Below, piece after piece: positions 8,171 to 16,655 of a DNA stretch of 64,000 bases (positions are counted from its first letter, which is position 1; each line of letters opens with the position of its first letter). Source of the DNA: Thermobispora bispora DSM 43833 (GTDB lineage Bacteria > Actinomycetota > Actinomycetes > Streptosporangiales > Streptosporangiaceae); the NCBI RefSeq assembly GCF_000092645.1, contig NC_014165.1, positions 2,232,001 to 2,296,000 on the forward strand, written 5' to 3'. The notes under the pieces were generated by a model, which was not told the DNA's origin, searched no databases, and worked only from the letters and a program-made list of their open reading frames with translations. The translations under genes and the position numbers were made by a program.

Positions 8171-9460
8171 TCAGGTGCGGGCGACCCAGCGGACCTCGTA
8201 CGGGCCGAGCGTCATCCGCTGCCCGTCGACCACGGCGTCCACCCGGCTGTCGGAGGTGTTCACCACGAGCATCATCGCCTTCTGCGCGAGCACCCGCACC
8301 GGACCGGGCGAGGCGCTCACCCGGACCGTCTCGGTGCCGTACGGGAACCAGCGGGCGAAGCCCTGGAGGAGCCGGAGGATCTCGGTGGGCCGCCCGCCCC
8401 CGCGCCGGTGCGGGTCGGTCCACAGGCAGCCCGGCGGGCACTCCCGGCCCGGCTCCTGGCGGCTCCAGTACAGGACCGCGGCCGTGCCCGACTCGGCGAA
8501 CTCCATGAGGGAGACCGCGGTGACTGCGGTCCGCTTGGCATCCGACCAGGTGGAGAATTCCGGCTCCGGATACCACTCGGCCCACCAGATCGGCAGCCCG
8601 ATGTTCCGGTGCAGCCACTCGTTCACCGCGGCGAACTTCCGCTGGGCGCCGAAGTCGTCGGGGATCATGCCCCTGCGGCTCTCCGCGGAGCCGTCCACCA
8701 CGACGAAGTCAGCGCCCCGCTTGTGCTTCGCCCAGTAGCGCAGCACGTCGAGCACCCGCTGGTCGACGTTGCCCCACTCGCCCTCGAGCTCCGACGGCCG
8801 GTCCGAGTCCTCCATGACCGGGTACGGCCCGCCGACCTTGATCTTCGGGTTGACGGCCTTCAGCGCGTCGTAGACGAGGTTGTACAGCTCCGTGTACCCC
8901 TCGTAGTTCCAGCGCTGCTTCTCCTCGTCGAAGAAGCCCTTGAGCTCGTTCCAGACGATGTAGTGGGTCACATCGGGGTACCGCCTGGCGATCTCGGCGG
9001 CGAGGGCGGCGAAGTCGCGGTAGTGCTCGGGGCGCGGCGCCTCCTCGATCCGGCTCCAGTCGGTGGTGCCCGGCTGCCCGCCCTTCATCCAGTCCGGGGC
9101 GCAGCAGAGCGTGATCACCGGGATGCCGCCGGTCTCGCGGATGAGGGCGATCCGCTCGTCCAGGGAGGAGAAGTCGTACCGGCCCGGGCTCGGCTCGGGG
9201 TTGAGCACGCCGAACCCCATGATGTGCTGGTTCTGCAGCAGGCGCTGCTCGGCGATGGCCGAGCGGGCCGTGCGCAGCGCCGCGGCGTCCCCGTAGTCCA
9301 CGGTGTACTGGGTGTGGGTGAACCCGTAGACCGGCCATCCGGAGCCCACGCCGTCCACCATGCCTCCGATCGGCGAGCCGTTTCCCGCAGGGGTGCACGA
9401 GAGTATCAGCAGCGCGACGAGCACGCCGATCATCGGCAACGCCCACCGGCGAGACAGCAC
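8171..9460 (-). CDS. Lipoprotein TIM-barrel glycoside hydrolase-like protein (paralog 2)
   Basis: A 429-aa paralog of the 2440-3930 product, about 60% identical across the barrel. From GTG 9460 the N-terminus is VLSRRWALPM, a hydrophobic stretch, then LLILSC with lipobox Cys22, so it is a predicted lipoprotein where paralog 1 is helix-anchored. Probable catalytic acids are E172 (VWNELKG) and E295 (IWWAEWYP). GGGAGGGAGGGGA lies 5-8 nt upstream of the GTG, which is why it is preferred over ATG 9493. The C-terminal beta domain ends GPYEVRWVAR as in paralog 1. Its substrate is unknown and is expected to be extracytoplasmic glycan. Confidence 0.75.
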   Translation of the reverse strand: MLSRRWALPMIGVLVALLILSCTPAGNGSPIGGMVDGVGSGWPVYGFTHTQYTVDYGDAAALRTARSAIAEQRLLQNQHIMGFGVLNPEPSPGRYDFSSLDERIALIRETGGIPVITLCCAPDWMKGGQPGTTDWSRIEEAPRPEHYRDFAALAAEIARRYPDVTHYIVWNELKGFFDEEKQRWNYEGYTELYNLVYDALKAVNPKIKVGGPYPVMEDSDRPSELEGEWGNVDQRVLDVLRYWAKHKRGADFVVVDGSAESRRGMIPDDFGAQRKFAAVNEWLHRNIGLPIWWAEWYPEPEFSTWSDAKRTAVTAVSLMEFAESGTAAVLYWSRQEPGRECPPGCLWTDPHRRGGGRPTEILRLLQGFARWFPYGTETVRVSASPGPVRVLAQKAMMLVVNTSDSRVDAVVDGQRMTLGPYEVRWVART

Positions 9461-9596
9461 CCCGGTCCCCTCCCTCCCAGGCCGGTCCGGCATCTCCGGC
9501 GAACGCCCGGCCAGATCAACGCTATGGCGATCGCCATCGTTCCCGGCCTGGTTGAGCGGGAGCTGGGGAAAACTTGACCGGCCGCCGGGGAGCCCG

Positions 9597-10808
9597 TCAG
9601 AGCGCCACACCGAGCAGGGCGTCCACCATGTCGCGGACCAGGCCGGGCGCCGAGGCATCGTCGCCGTCCGCGGCGGCCCAGGCGTCGATGAGCGCGAGCG
9701 CCCCCGGGGCGTCGAGGTCGTCGGCGATCCGCTCGCGCACCCGGGCGAGCAGGGCCGCGCCGTCGGGCCCGGCGGGGCGCGCCACGGCGGCCCGCCACCG
9801 GGCCAGCCGCGCCTCGGCCTCGGTGAGCCGGTCCGGGGTCCACTCCCAGTCCGACCGGTAGTGCCGGGCGAGCAGCGCGAGCCGGATCGCCATGGGGTCG
9901 GCCTCGTGGCGGAGCTCGGAGACGAACACGAGGTTGCCCCTGGACTTCGACATCTTCTCGCCCTCGTAGGCGACCATGCCCGCGTGGACGTACGCGCGGG
10001 CGAACGGCCACTCGCCCGTGGCCACGTGGCCCTCGCACGCCCCCATCTCGTGGTGCGGGAAGATCAGGTCCGAGCCGCCGCCGGAGACGTCGAATCCGGG
10101 GCCGAGGTGGCGCAGCGCGATCGCCGTGCACTCGACATGCCAGCCGGGGCGGCCCCGCCCGAAGGGCGACTCCCAGGACGGCTCACCCGGCCGCTCACCC
10201 CGCCAGAGCAGCCAGTCGAGCGGGTTGCGCTTGCCGGCGCGGCCGGGGTCGCCGCCGCGCTCGGCGAAGAGCCGCCGCATGGTCTCCTCGTCGTACCCGG
10301 AGATCGCGCCGAACTTGGGGGCGGCGGCGACGGAGAAGTACACGTCGTCGCCGATCCGGTAGGTGGCGCCCCGCTCCATGAGCCGGACGATGACCTCGGC
10401 GATGTCGTCGATGACCTCGGTGACGGCGACGTAGTCGCGGGGCGGGAGGATGCGCAGCGCCTCCATGTCCGTGCGGAAGAGCTCGATCTCCCGGTCGGCG
10501 AGCTCCCGCCAGTCCACCCCGATCGCCTGCGCCCGCTCGAGGAGGGGGTCGTCGACGTCCGTGGTGTTCTGCGTGTAGTGCACGTCGTGGCCGGCGTCCC
10601 GCCACGCTCGGTTCACCAGGTCGAACGCGAGGTAGGTGTTGGCGTGCCCGAGGTGGGTGGCGTCGTACGGCGTGATGCCGCACACGTACATCCGTGCCTT
10701 CCCCGAGGGCTCCGTCTCCCGGACCTCGCGGGTCGCGGTGTCGTACAAACGGAGCGGCAGACCTGAACCAGGCAGTTTCGGGACTTTCGGAGCAGACCAC
10801 GATCGCAT
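9597..10808 (-). CDS. mshC: Cysteine--1-D-myo-inosityl 2-amino-2-deoxy-alpha-D-glucopyranoside ligase (mycothiol synthesis)
   Basis: A 403-aa CysRS-like ligase that joins cysteine to GlcN-Ins using ATP in mycothiol biosynthesis. Visible features: C43 in [13 protein letters not shown] (52-55, the HIGH motif), zinc ligands C227 and H252 (HVECTA, FPHHE), and KMSKS at 285-289. The N-terminus [14 protein letters not shown] is typical of MshC and fixes ATG 10808. It is the last gene of a leftward cluster beginning with uppP, 35 nt after the NRDE-family gene. Presence of this gene implies a mycothiol-producing actinomycete. Confidence 0.96.
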   Translation of the reverse strand: MRSWSAPKVPKLPGSGLPLRLYDTATREVRETEPSGKARMYVCGITPYDATHLGHANTYLAFDLVNRAWRDAGHDVHYTQNTTDVDDPLLERAQAIGVDWRELADREIELFRTDMEALRILPPRDYVAVTEVIDDIAEVIVRLMERGATYRIGDDVYFSVAAAPKFGAISGYDEETMRRLFAERGGDPGRAGKRNPLDWLLWRGERPGEPSWESPFGRGRPGWHVECTAIALRHLGPGFDVSGGGSDLIFPHHEMGACEGHVATGEWPFARAYVHAGMVAYEGEKMSKSRGNLVFVSELRHEADPMAIRLALLARHYRSDWEWTPDRLTEAEARLARWRAAVARPAGPDGAALLARVRERIADDLDAPGALALIDAWAAADGDDASAPGLVRDMVDALLGVAL

Positions 10809-10843
10809 GCTTCGAAGCCTATCCACGCAACCGCGAATCGCGC

Positions 10844-11584
10844 TCAGCCGGTGGCCCGCACCTGGTGCCAGGAGCCCGGGTCCTCCGGGCAGGGGCAGAA
10901 GTCGTACCGGACGCCCTCCTCCCCCAGCCCTACCAGGGTGACCGACAGGGAGGCGAAGACCCGCCCGCCGACCGTGCGCCGGATGAGCAGGGACCGCGGG
11001 TCGTCCGGGGGCAGGCCGGCCCCGGAGGCGAGGTCCAGCCACTCCCCCCAGAACCTGGCCGGGGAGGCCTCGGCCCGCCAGACCGGCCGGGCGGCCGCGG
11101 CGAACCGGTCCCGGAGCCAGGAGGCACGGGGGTCGCCGTGGCCCCGCGCCCAGCCGGAGTTGACGAGCACGTGCACGCCGTCGGGGAGCTTGTCCTCGGT
11201 GACCCGCCTGCCGTCCCAGCTCCACAGCCGGACCCCGTCGAGGCCGGCGAGCACCAGGTGGAAGGGGTCGTACGCGCGGGGATCCACCCGGGGCCAGCCG
11301 CCCTCGGCCGCGGCGAGGAGCGGCAGCTCCCCCCGGGACCGCCGGATGCCCTGCGGGGCGAGGGCGCCGCGCCCGTTGAGCACGGCCGCGGCCCTGCGGT
11401 GCCGGGGATCCGCGGCGAACCAGGTCCCTCCGGCCTGCAGGTCCCGGCCGCCGATCAGCCCGGGGTGCTCCGGCCAGTGGCGCGCGGGGGACATCCACGG
11501 CCGGGTGACGAACTCATCCCGTACCGCGGCGAGCAGCACGGGGAGCGGCGACTCCGGCATCACGCTCACGATCAACGTGCACAC
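10844..11584 (-). CDS. NRDE-family (TANGO2-like) protein with N-terminal cysteine
   Basis: A 246-aa protein of the NRDE/TANGO2 family. It starts at GTG 11584 because GGAGGGA lies 5 nt upstream and the second codon is then Cys (V-C-T-L-I-V), the invariant N-terminal cysteine of the family, thought to be exposed after Met removal as in Ntn-type folds. The usual NRDE tetrapeptide is here VRDE. Bacterial members are biochemically obscure, while the eukaryotic homologue is linked to lipid/heme metabolism. It lies between the SCO1664-like gene and mshC in one leftward cluster, so co-expression is likely. Confidence 0.82.
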   Translation of the reverse strand: MCTLIVSVMPESPLPVLLAAVRDEFVTRPWMSPARHWPEHPGLIGGRDLQAGGTWFAADPRHRRAAAVLNGRGALAPQGIRRSRGELPLLAAAEGGWPRVDPRAYDPFHLVLAGLDGVRLWSWDGRRVTEDKLPDGVHVLVNSGWARGHGDPRASWLRDRFAAAARPVWRAEASPARFWGEWLDLASGAGLPPDDPRSLLIRRTVGGRVFASLSVTLVGLGEEGVRYDFCPCPEDPGSWHQVRATG

Positions 11585-11661
11585 CGCGTTCCCTCCGTAT
11601 CGGTAGAGACTGGTTGCAGCGTGCACAAATAGAACAGCCCGCGCAAGGGGGGTGAATCCCA

Positions 11662-12423
11662 TCAAATGGGCGGCCAGGGAATGGCCGGCCAGTCGTCCGA
11701 GGGGTGCGGGTGCACCTTGCTGTGCAGCAGCCGCCTGACCCGGTGCAGGGTCGCCTCGACCTCCGCGGGCGACAGGAGCTCGTGCAGCCGCCTGCCGAGC
11801 CGGCCGTGGTCGATCTCCGCCTCCAGCCGCTCGAGCACCGTGATCGCCTCCCGGGAGAGCGGCTTGCCGCGCCACTGCCACAGCACGGTGCGGAGCTTGT
11901 CCTCCACCGCGAAGCAGACGCCGTGGTCCACCCCGTAGACGTGCCCGTCCGGCAGGGGGATCAGGTGGCCGCCCTTGCGGTCGGCGTTGTTCACCACCGC
12001 GTCGAACACGGCCATCCGGCGCAGGGCGGGGCTGCGGCTGCGGATCAGCGCCAGCAGGTCGGTGTGCGGATCGGCGTCGATCCACAGCTGCACCATGCCC
12101 GGGCCGTACGGGCCGTCCCGGTACACGGTCGGCGGCACGATCCGCCACCCGGTCACCGCGGCGACCTCGTAGGCGGCGACCTCGCGGGCGGCGAGGGTGC
12201 CGTCGGGGAAGTCCCAGAGCGGGCGTTCGCCCCGGACCGGCTTGTAGACGCAGGCGGCCGTGTGGCCGTCCAGGCCGATCGAGCAGTAGAGCGTCATGTT
12301 GCTGGCGTCGACGAGCCGCCCGGTGACCTCGAGCGTGCCCTCCCGGAGCAGGCGCAGCGCCGTCGCCTCGTCGAGGGCGGGCCTGCTCTCCTGGCGGGCA
12401 CCCGGCTCGCTCCCGGCCGTCAT
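11662..12423 (-). CDS. SCO1664-family protein (PI3/4-kinase-like fold)
   Basis: A 253-aa actinobacterial SCO1664-family protein. Blocks such as VYKPVRGERPLWDFPDGTL, AREVAAYEVAA, FDAVVNNADRKGGH and YGVDHGVCF resemble the nucleotide- and metal-binding core of the PI3/4-kinase-like fold (lysine in YKP, N-x3-D-R, then D-H). Enzymatic activity is not established. The ATG follows the DUF3090 stop with no gap (TAGATG), so translation is coupled. The neighbourhood of DUF3090, a histidine phosphatase and mshC is conserved in actinomycetes. Confidence 0.87.
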   Translation of the reverse strand: MTAGSEPGARQESRPALDEATALRLLREGTLEVTGRLVDASNMTLYCSIGLDGHTAACVYKPVRGERPLWDFPDGTLAAREVAAYEVAAVTGWRIVPPTVYRDGPYGPGMVQLWIDADPHTDLLALIRSRSPALRRMAVFDAVVNNADRKGGHLIPLPDGHVYGVDHGVCFAVEDKLRTVLWQWRGKPLSREAITVLERLEAEIDHGRLGRRLHELLSPAEVEATLHRVRRLLHSKVHPHPSDDWPAIPWPPI

Positions 12424-12981
12424 CTACCGCAGCCCTCCGGGGTGGTGACCGTTGAGACGGACGCAGATGTGACCGTGGGGGTCGATGGGGCGGCCGCAGA
12501 GCGGGCAGGGCGGGCGACCGGCCGCCACGACCTTCAGCGCGCGCCGGCTGAACGCGCGCGCAACCGCCGGGCTGATCCGGACCCGCAGGACGGCGGGCTC
12601 GGGGCGTTCGCCCGTGGGGTCGTCCTCGTCCTCGTCGACCGCCTCCTGGGCCTCGATGATCACCTGTGAGGTCTCCGGGTCCCAGCCGAGCGCCATCGTG
12701 CCCACCCGGAAGTCCTCGTCGAACGGCGTCTCCAGCGGCTCGTCATCGGTGAGGTCCGCCGGGGGGAGCGCCGGGATGGGCGCGCGGCCGCCGCTGCGGC
12801 GCAGCACCTCGTCGAGCAGCTCGTCCAGGCGGTCGGCCAGCACGGCCACCTGGAACTTCTCCAGCACGACCGTGGTGATCCTGCCCTGGCCCCGGGCCTG
12901 GAGATAGAACGTCCTCGCGCCCGGCTGCCCCACGGCGCCGACGACGAACCTCTCGGGCGGATCGTAGTCGTAGACCGGCAT
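12424..12981 (-). CDS. DUF3090 family protein with C-terminal zinc-binding cluster
   Basis: A 185-aa DUF3090 protein, almost always next to the SCO1664-type gene. It starts MPVYDYDPPERFVVG, which fixes ATG 12981. Residues about 105-130 are acidic, and the C-terminus carries CPLCGRPIDPHGH followed by C and NGH, a likely treble-clef zinc site. The function is unknown. Strict linkage suggests it works with the kinase-like neighbour. The stop abuts the downstream start. Confidence 0.9.
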   Translation of the reverse strand: MPVYDYDPPERFVVGAVGQPGARTFYLQARGQGRITTVVLEKFQVAVLADRLDELLDEVLRRSGGRAPIPALPPADLTDDEPLETPFDEDFRVGTMALGWDPETSQVIIEAQEAVDEDEDDPTGERPEPAVLRVRISPAVARAFSRRALKVVAAGRPPCPLCGRPIDPHGHICVRLNGHHPGGLR

Positions 12982-12991
12982 AGCCCCGACC

Positions 12992-13693
12992 TTATGCGGT
13001 CCCGGCTCCACCGCCGACCGCGGCGTCGCTGCTGTCCATGGCGTCGTCCTCCCCCTCCTGCGCCGCCTCGCCGTCCGGCGGGATCAGGTTCGCGATCCCC
13101 CCACCGATATCGTTCGCCCTGAGCAGGAACGGGCGCAACGGGGTGTACCGGATCGCGGTCACCGACGCGGGGTCCACGGTGATCCGCTGGAACTGGTCGA
13201 GGTGCAGCCCGAGCGCGTCCGCGACGATCGCCTTGATCACGTCTCCGTGGGTGCACACCAGGTAGACGGCCTTCGGGCCCAGCCGCTCGTTCCACTCCCG
13301 GACCGCCCGTACGGCCCGCCGCTGCACGTCGGCCATGGCCTCCCCGCCGGGGAAGACCGCCGCGCTGGGATGGGCCTGCACCACCCGCCAGAGCGGCTCC
13401 TTGGCGAGCTCGGTCAGCGGCCTGCCGGTCCACTCCCCGTACCCGCACTCCCCGAACCGGTCGTCGATCTGCACCGGGACGTCCCGGCCGCGGGCGACCT
13501 CCTCGGCCGTCTCCACGCACCGCTCCAGCGGGCTGGAGACGATCGCGTCGAGCCGCAATGGGGCCAGCCGCCCGGCCACGGCCCTGGCCTGCTCGCGCCC
13601 GCGTTCGTCCAGGTGCACACCGGGCGTCCACCCGGCCAGGGTGTGCCCGGTCATCTCGGTGAGGCCGTGCCGCAGGAGCAGAAGGGTGGTCAT
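12992..13693 (-). CDS. MSMEG_4193-type histidine phosphatase
   Basis: A 233-aa histidine phosphatase (phosphoglycerate mutase-like) protein. The catalytic [11 protein letters not shown] is near the N-terminus, [12 protein letters not shown] and [13 protein letters not shown] follow, and the second His is in VCTHGDVIK. It ends in an acidic low-complexity tail. The ATG overlaps the uppP stop by 4 nt (ATGA), so it is coupled to undecaprenyl-diphosphatase. The substrate is unknown; a phosphosugar or metabolite phosphatase role is likely for the family. Confidence 0.93.
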   Translation of the reverse strand: MTTLLLLRHGLTEMTGHTLAGWTPGVHLDERGREQARAVAGRLAPLRLDAIVSSPLERCVETAEEVARGRDVPVQIDDRFGECGYGEWTGRPLTELAKEPLWRVVQAHPSAAVFPGGEAMADVQRRAVRAVREWNERLGPKAVYLVCTHGDVIKAIVADALGLHLDQFQRITVDPASVTAIRYTPLRPFLLRANDIGGGIANLIPPDGEAAQEGEDDAMDSSDAAVGGGAGTA

Positions 13694-14508
13694 GAAGAGA
13701 TCACGCCCAGGGAGAGCAGGGTGAGCAGGAACGACCCGAGGAACACGCGGTACGCCACGAAGATGATGGTCGAATGCTTGGCGACGTAGCGCAACAGCCA
13801 GGCGATCGAGGCGTAGCCCACGACGAACGAGACCGCGGTCGCGATCAGGGTGGGCCCGAGCGGGACCCCGGACTCCTCGCCGATCACGCGCAGCTCGAAC
13901 AGCCCGGAGAGCACCACGGCCGGGATGGAGAGCAGGAACGAGTAGCGGGCCGCGGCCTCCCGGGTGTACCCGAGGAACATGGCGCCGGTCATCGTGGACC
14001 CGGACCTGGAGGCGCCGGGGATGAGCGGCAGCATCTGCCACAGCCCGATGATCAGGCCGTCCCGCATGTTGAGGTCGGCGACCTCCTTCTTCTTCCTGCC
14101 GAGCTGGTCGGCGAGGAGGAGCAGGAGGCCGAAGACGATGAGCATCACCGAGTTGAGCCACAGGTTCCGGGCCGGCCCTTCGATCAGGTCCTTGAAGAGC
14201 AGCCCAGCGACCCCGATCGGGATCGTGCCGATGCCGATGTACCAGCCCATCCGGGCGTCGAGGTCGTGGCGGAGCTCGGGCGTCCACAGGCTGCGGAGCC
14301 AGGTCCACGAGATCCGCACGATGTCCCGCCAGAAGAAGAGGACCACCGCGAGCATGGTGCCGAGCTGGCTCACCGCGGAGAACGCCGCCCCGGGGTCCCC
14401 CCAGCCGGCCAGCTTGGGGACGATCAGCAGGTGGGCGGAGCTGGATATGGGCAGGAACTCGGTGAGCCCTTGCACGGCACCGAGCACGATGGCTTGCAGT
14501 ACATCCAT
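13690..14508 (-). CDS. uppP: Undecaprenyl-diphosphatase UppP/BacA
   Basis: A 272-aa polytopic membrane enzyme that dephosphorylates undecaprenyl diphosphate to recycle the lipid carrier for peptidoglycan and other wall polymers. It also gives intrinsic bacitracin tolerance. Signature motifs are E17-FLPISSSAH and PGASRSG (164-170, with R168). About eight hydrophobic segments are visible. First gene of the leftward cluster ending at mshC. The promoter is within the 35-bp gap to the divergent aldo/keto reductase. Confidence 0.97.
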   Translation of the reverse strand: MDVLQAIVLGAVQGLTEFLPISSSAHLLIVPKLAGWGDPGAAFSAVSQLGTMLAVVLFFWRDIVRISWTWLRSLWTPELRHDLDARMGWYIGIGTIPIGVAGLLFKDLIEGPARNLWLNSVMLIVFGLLLLLADQLGRKKKEVADLNMRDGLIIGLWQMLPLIPGASRSGSTMTGAMFLGYTREAAARYSFLLSIPAVVLSGLFELRVIGEESGVPLGPTLIATAVSFVVGYASIAWLLRYVAKHSTIIFVAYRVFLGSFLLTLLSLGVISS

Positions 14509-14528
14509 GGCGCCGACAGCCTATCGGC

Positions 14529-14535
14529 TACTCTA
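14529..14535. promoter_or_regulatory. Overlapping divergent -10 hexamers between uppP and the aldo/keto reductase
   Basis: TACTCT (14529-14534) on the + strand lies 9 nt before ATG 14544. Its near-complement TAGAGT (14535 to 14530, - strand) is spaced for the uppP side. Both fit TANNNT. No Shine-Dalgarno precedes ATG 14544, so the reductase mRNA may be leaderless. Inferred from spacing. Confidence 0.4.
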
Positions 14536-14543
14536 ACCAGGCA

Positions 14544-15482
14544 ATGGATCAGCGATTCGTCGGGCGCAGCGGTCTCGCGGTGTCCAGGATCGGGCTCGGC
14601 ACGATGACCTGGGTCCGGGACACCCCGCCCGAGGAGGCGACGGCGCAGCTCACGGCGTTCGCCGACGCCGGCGGCACGCTGATCGACACGGCCGACGTCT
14701 ACGCGGACGGGGAGGCGGAGCGGCTCATCGGCCGGCTCATCCGCGACGTCGTGCCCCGCTCCCGGCTGGTGATCGCCACCAAGTCCGTGCTCACCCCGCG
14801 GGGCGACGTGGACGCCTCGCGGCGGAACCTCATCAGGTCCCTCGACGCCTCCCTCTCCCGGCTCGGGGTGGACGAGGTCGACCTCTGGCAGCTCCACGCC
14901 TTCGATCCGCGGGTCCCGCTCGAGGAGACGCTCGCCGCCGTGGACCTCGCCGTCTCCACCGGCCGTACGGCGTACGCCGGGGTGTGCAACTACACCGGAT
15001 GGCAGCTCGCCGCCGCGGCCGTCCACCAGCAGTGCGGGCCGGGCCGGGCGCCGATCGTCTCCATCCAGGCGGAGTACTCCCTGCTCGCCCGCGAGATCGA
15101 GCTGGAGGTGCTGCCGGCCGCCGAGTACACCGGCGTGGGGGTGCTCGCCTGGTCACCGCTCGGGCGAGGGGTGCTGACCGGCAAGTACCGCACCGGGATC
15201 CCCGCGGACTCGCGCGGCGCCTCACCGCACATGGCCGAGTTCGTCCGGCCGTACCTCGACGAACGCTGCCGCAGGATCGTGGAGTCCGTGGTGACCGCGG
15301 CCGACGGGCTCGGGGTCACCCCGCTCGCCGTGGCCCTCTCCTGGGTGCGGGACCGGCCGGGCGTCGCCTCGGCCATCGTGGGGGCGCGGACCCACGCGCA
15401 GCTCCTCGACATCCTGAAGGCGGACCGGCTGACCCTGCCGCGGGAGATCCGGGAGGCGCTCGACGACGTCTCCGCCCTCTGA
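14544..15482 (+). CDS. Aldo/keto reductase
   Basis: A 312-aa AKR-superfamily (beta/alpha)8 NAD(P)H oxidoreductase. The catalytic tetrad is readable as D48, Y53 (DTADVYADGEAE), K80 (IATKSV) and H118 (LWQLHAFD). The C-terminal cofactor segment contains AIVGARTHAQL. It belongs to the YajO/potassium-channel-beta/L-glyceraldehyde-reductase-like group. The substrate is not predictable. Divergent from uppP with only 35 bp between starts. Confidence 0.93.
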   Translation: MDQRFVGRSGLAVSRIGLGTMTWVRDTPPEEATAQLTAFADAGGTLIDTADVYADGEAERLIGRLIRDVVPRSRLVIATKSVLTPRGDVDASRRNLIRSLDASLSRLGVDEVDLWQLHAFDPRVPLEETLAAVDLAVSTGRTAYAGVCNYTGWQLAAAAVHQQCGPGRAPIVSIQAEYSLLAREIELEVLPAAEYTGVGVLAWSPLGRGVLTGKYRTGIPADSRGASPHMAEFVRPYLDERCRRIVESVVTAADGLGVTPLAVALSWVRDRPGVASAIVGARTHAQLLDILKADRLTLPREIREALDDVSAL

Positions 15483-15632
15483 CGCCCGATCCGGGCCGCC
15501 GAACGAGAAATTCTTTCATGTATCACATATCGATACCGAATTGCAACATTCTGCTGCATGATCCGGAGCTTTGCCGAAAGAGTGTCAAAGTAAAGCGGCG
15601 GACGGATCGGCGTTTTAGGGGAAAGAGGCTAC

Positions 15633-16571
15633 ATGGGGACTGGACGCGGCACCATCGCGATATCCGCTGGGGCGCTGACCCTCATCCTCAGCGGAGGAAT
15701 CCCCTTGCTCATCGCCACCCCGGCGCAGGCACGGGACTGCGGCACGGGCCACGGCCTGCTCTCCGGGCTGACGAGCGGTGTCTGCCACCTCGTCGACGGC
15801 GTCACCGACGTGCTCGACCACGCGACGGCCGGGCTCACCTCACCGGTGTCCAAGCTTCTCGACACCACGGTGGGCACGGTGAACGACGTGGTGGGCACGG
15901 TCGACCAGACGCTCGGCAAGACGGTGCAGAGCGTCGGCGAGGCGGTGAAGTCCACCGGCCAGGCCGTGAGCGGTGCGACGGGCTCCAGTGCCGTCGAGAG
16001 CGCGGCCGACGCGGCCGGCGACACGGTGAAGGGGCTGGGCGAGATGGTCTCCGGGCGTGAGACCAAGGAGCAGGTGCCGACCGTGCAGCGCTCCTGCGGG
16101 AAGGATTCGGAGTGCGCCGCCGACGCCCGCCCCCGGGAGAAGCGCGAGGCCGGTGAGAAGGAGCGCGCGGAGCGGCCGCAGCCGGTCAAGCCCGCGCGGC
16201 CGGCCAAGAAGGTCGCGGAGGAGACGCTCCTCCCCATCGAGCCCCAGCGCCCGAAGCCGACGACCACCACCCGGACCTCGGCGGAGAAGCCTCGGGTGAC
16301 CCCGGACGAGGACGCGGTCATCCCCCTGCTCTGGCCGGTCCGGGACCTTCCCGACCTGACCATCACCCGGTCGCGGGAGCCGGTGCGGCCGGAGCGGCGC
16401 GACGACGCGGCCGGGACCGTGCTGACCGCGGTGCTCCTGCTGTCGGCCGTGCTCGCCACCCGGATCGTCGCGACCCGGCGGGCACGCGAGGAGGAGGCGC
16501 AGCAGGCGGGCATCCCGCTGGAGAACGGCCTGTGGCGGCCGAACGCGCAGGGCCGCCACCGTCTCGCCTGA
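15633..16571 (+). CDS. Exported, C-terminally membrane-anchored hypothetical protein
   Basis: A 312-aa protein I do not assign to a named family. A signal peptide (1 to about 33, ending ATPAQA) is followed by a mature region starting RDCGTGHG with a pair of Cys (C36, C52). Residues 40-150 are a run of amphipathic S/T/V/D segments (GTVNDVVGTVDQTLG, KTVQSVGEAVK and so on), then a basic proline-rich stretch (about 165-225), a transmembrane helix (about 268-290) and a short cytoplasmic tail. GGGGAAAGAGG precedes ATG 15633. The upstream 150 bp is markedly AT-rich for this genome. A cell-surface or sporulation-linked role is possible but not shown. Confidence 0.75.
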   Translation: MGTGRGTIAISAGALTLILSGGIPLLIATPAQARDCGTGHGLLSGLTSGVCHLVDGVTDVLDHATAGLTSPVSKLLDTTVGTVNDVVGTVDQTLGKTVQSVGEAVKSTGQAVSGATGSSAVESAADAAGDTVKGLGEMVSGRETKEQVPTVQRSCGKDSECAADARPREKREAGEKERAERPQPVKPARPAKKVAEETLLPIEPQRPKPTTTTRTSAEKPRVTPDEDAVIPLLWPVRDLPDLTITRSREPVRPERRDDAAGTVLTAVLLLSAVLATRIVATRRAREEEAQQAGIPLENGLWRPNAQGRHRLA

Positions 16572-16609
16572 CGGCGCCCGGGCGGGCGCGTCCCGCACCG
16601 TACGCTCAC

Positions 16610-16633
16610 GGCCGGCGCGCCGCCGCGCCGGCC
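16610..16633. terminator. Perfect 10-bp hairpin between convergent genes
   Basis: GGCCGGCGCG (16610-16619) and CGCGCCGGCC (16624-16633) flank a CCGC loop. The position between convergent stops at 16571 and 16656 fits bidirectional termination. There is no U-run, as is common in high-GC actinomycetes. Confidence 0.5.
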
Positions 16634-16655
16634 GGGGTGACGGCTCGCGGGCGGC

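Noticed and set aside
10809-11498. Extension of mshC to a 633-residue protein
   Set aside because: The extra region is antisense-like sequence in the wrong frame of the NRDE gene. [10 protein letters not shown] is the standard MshC N-terminus.
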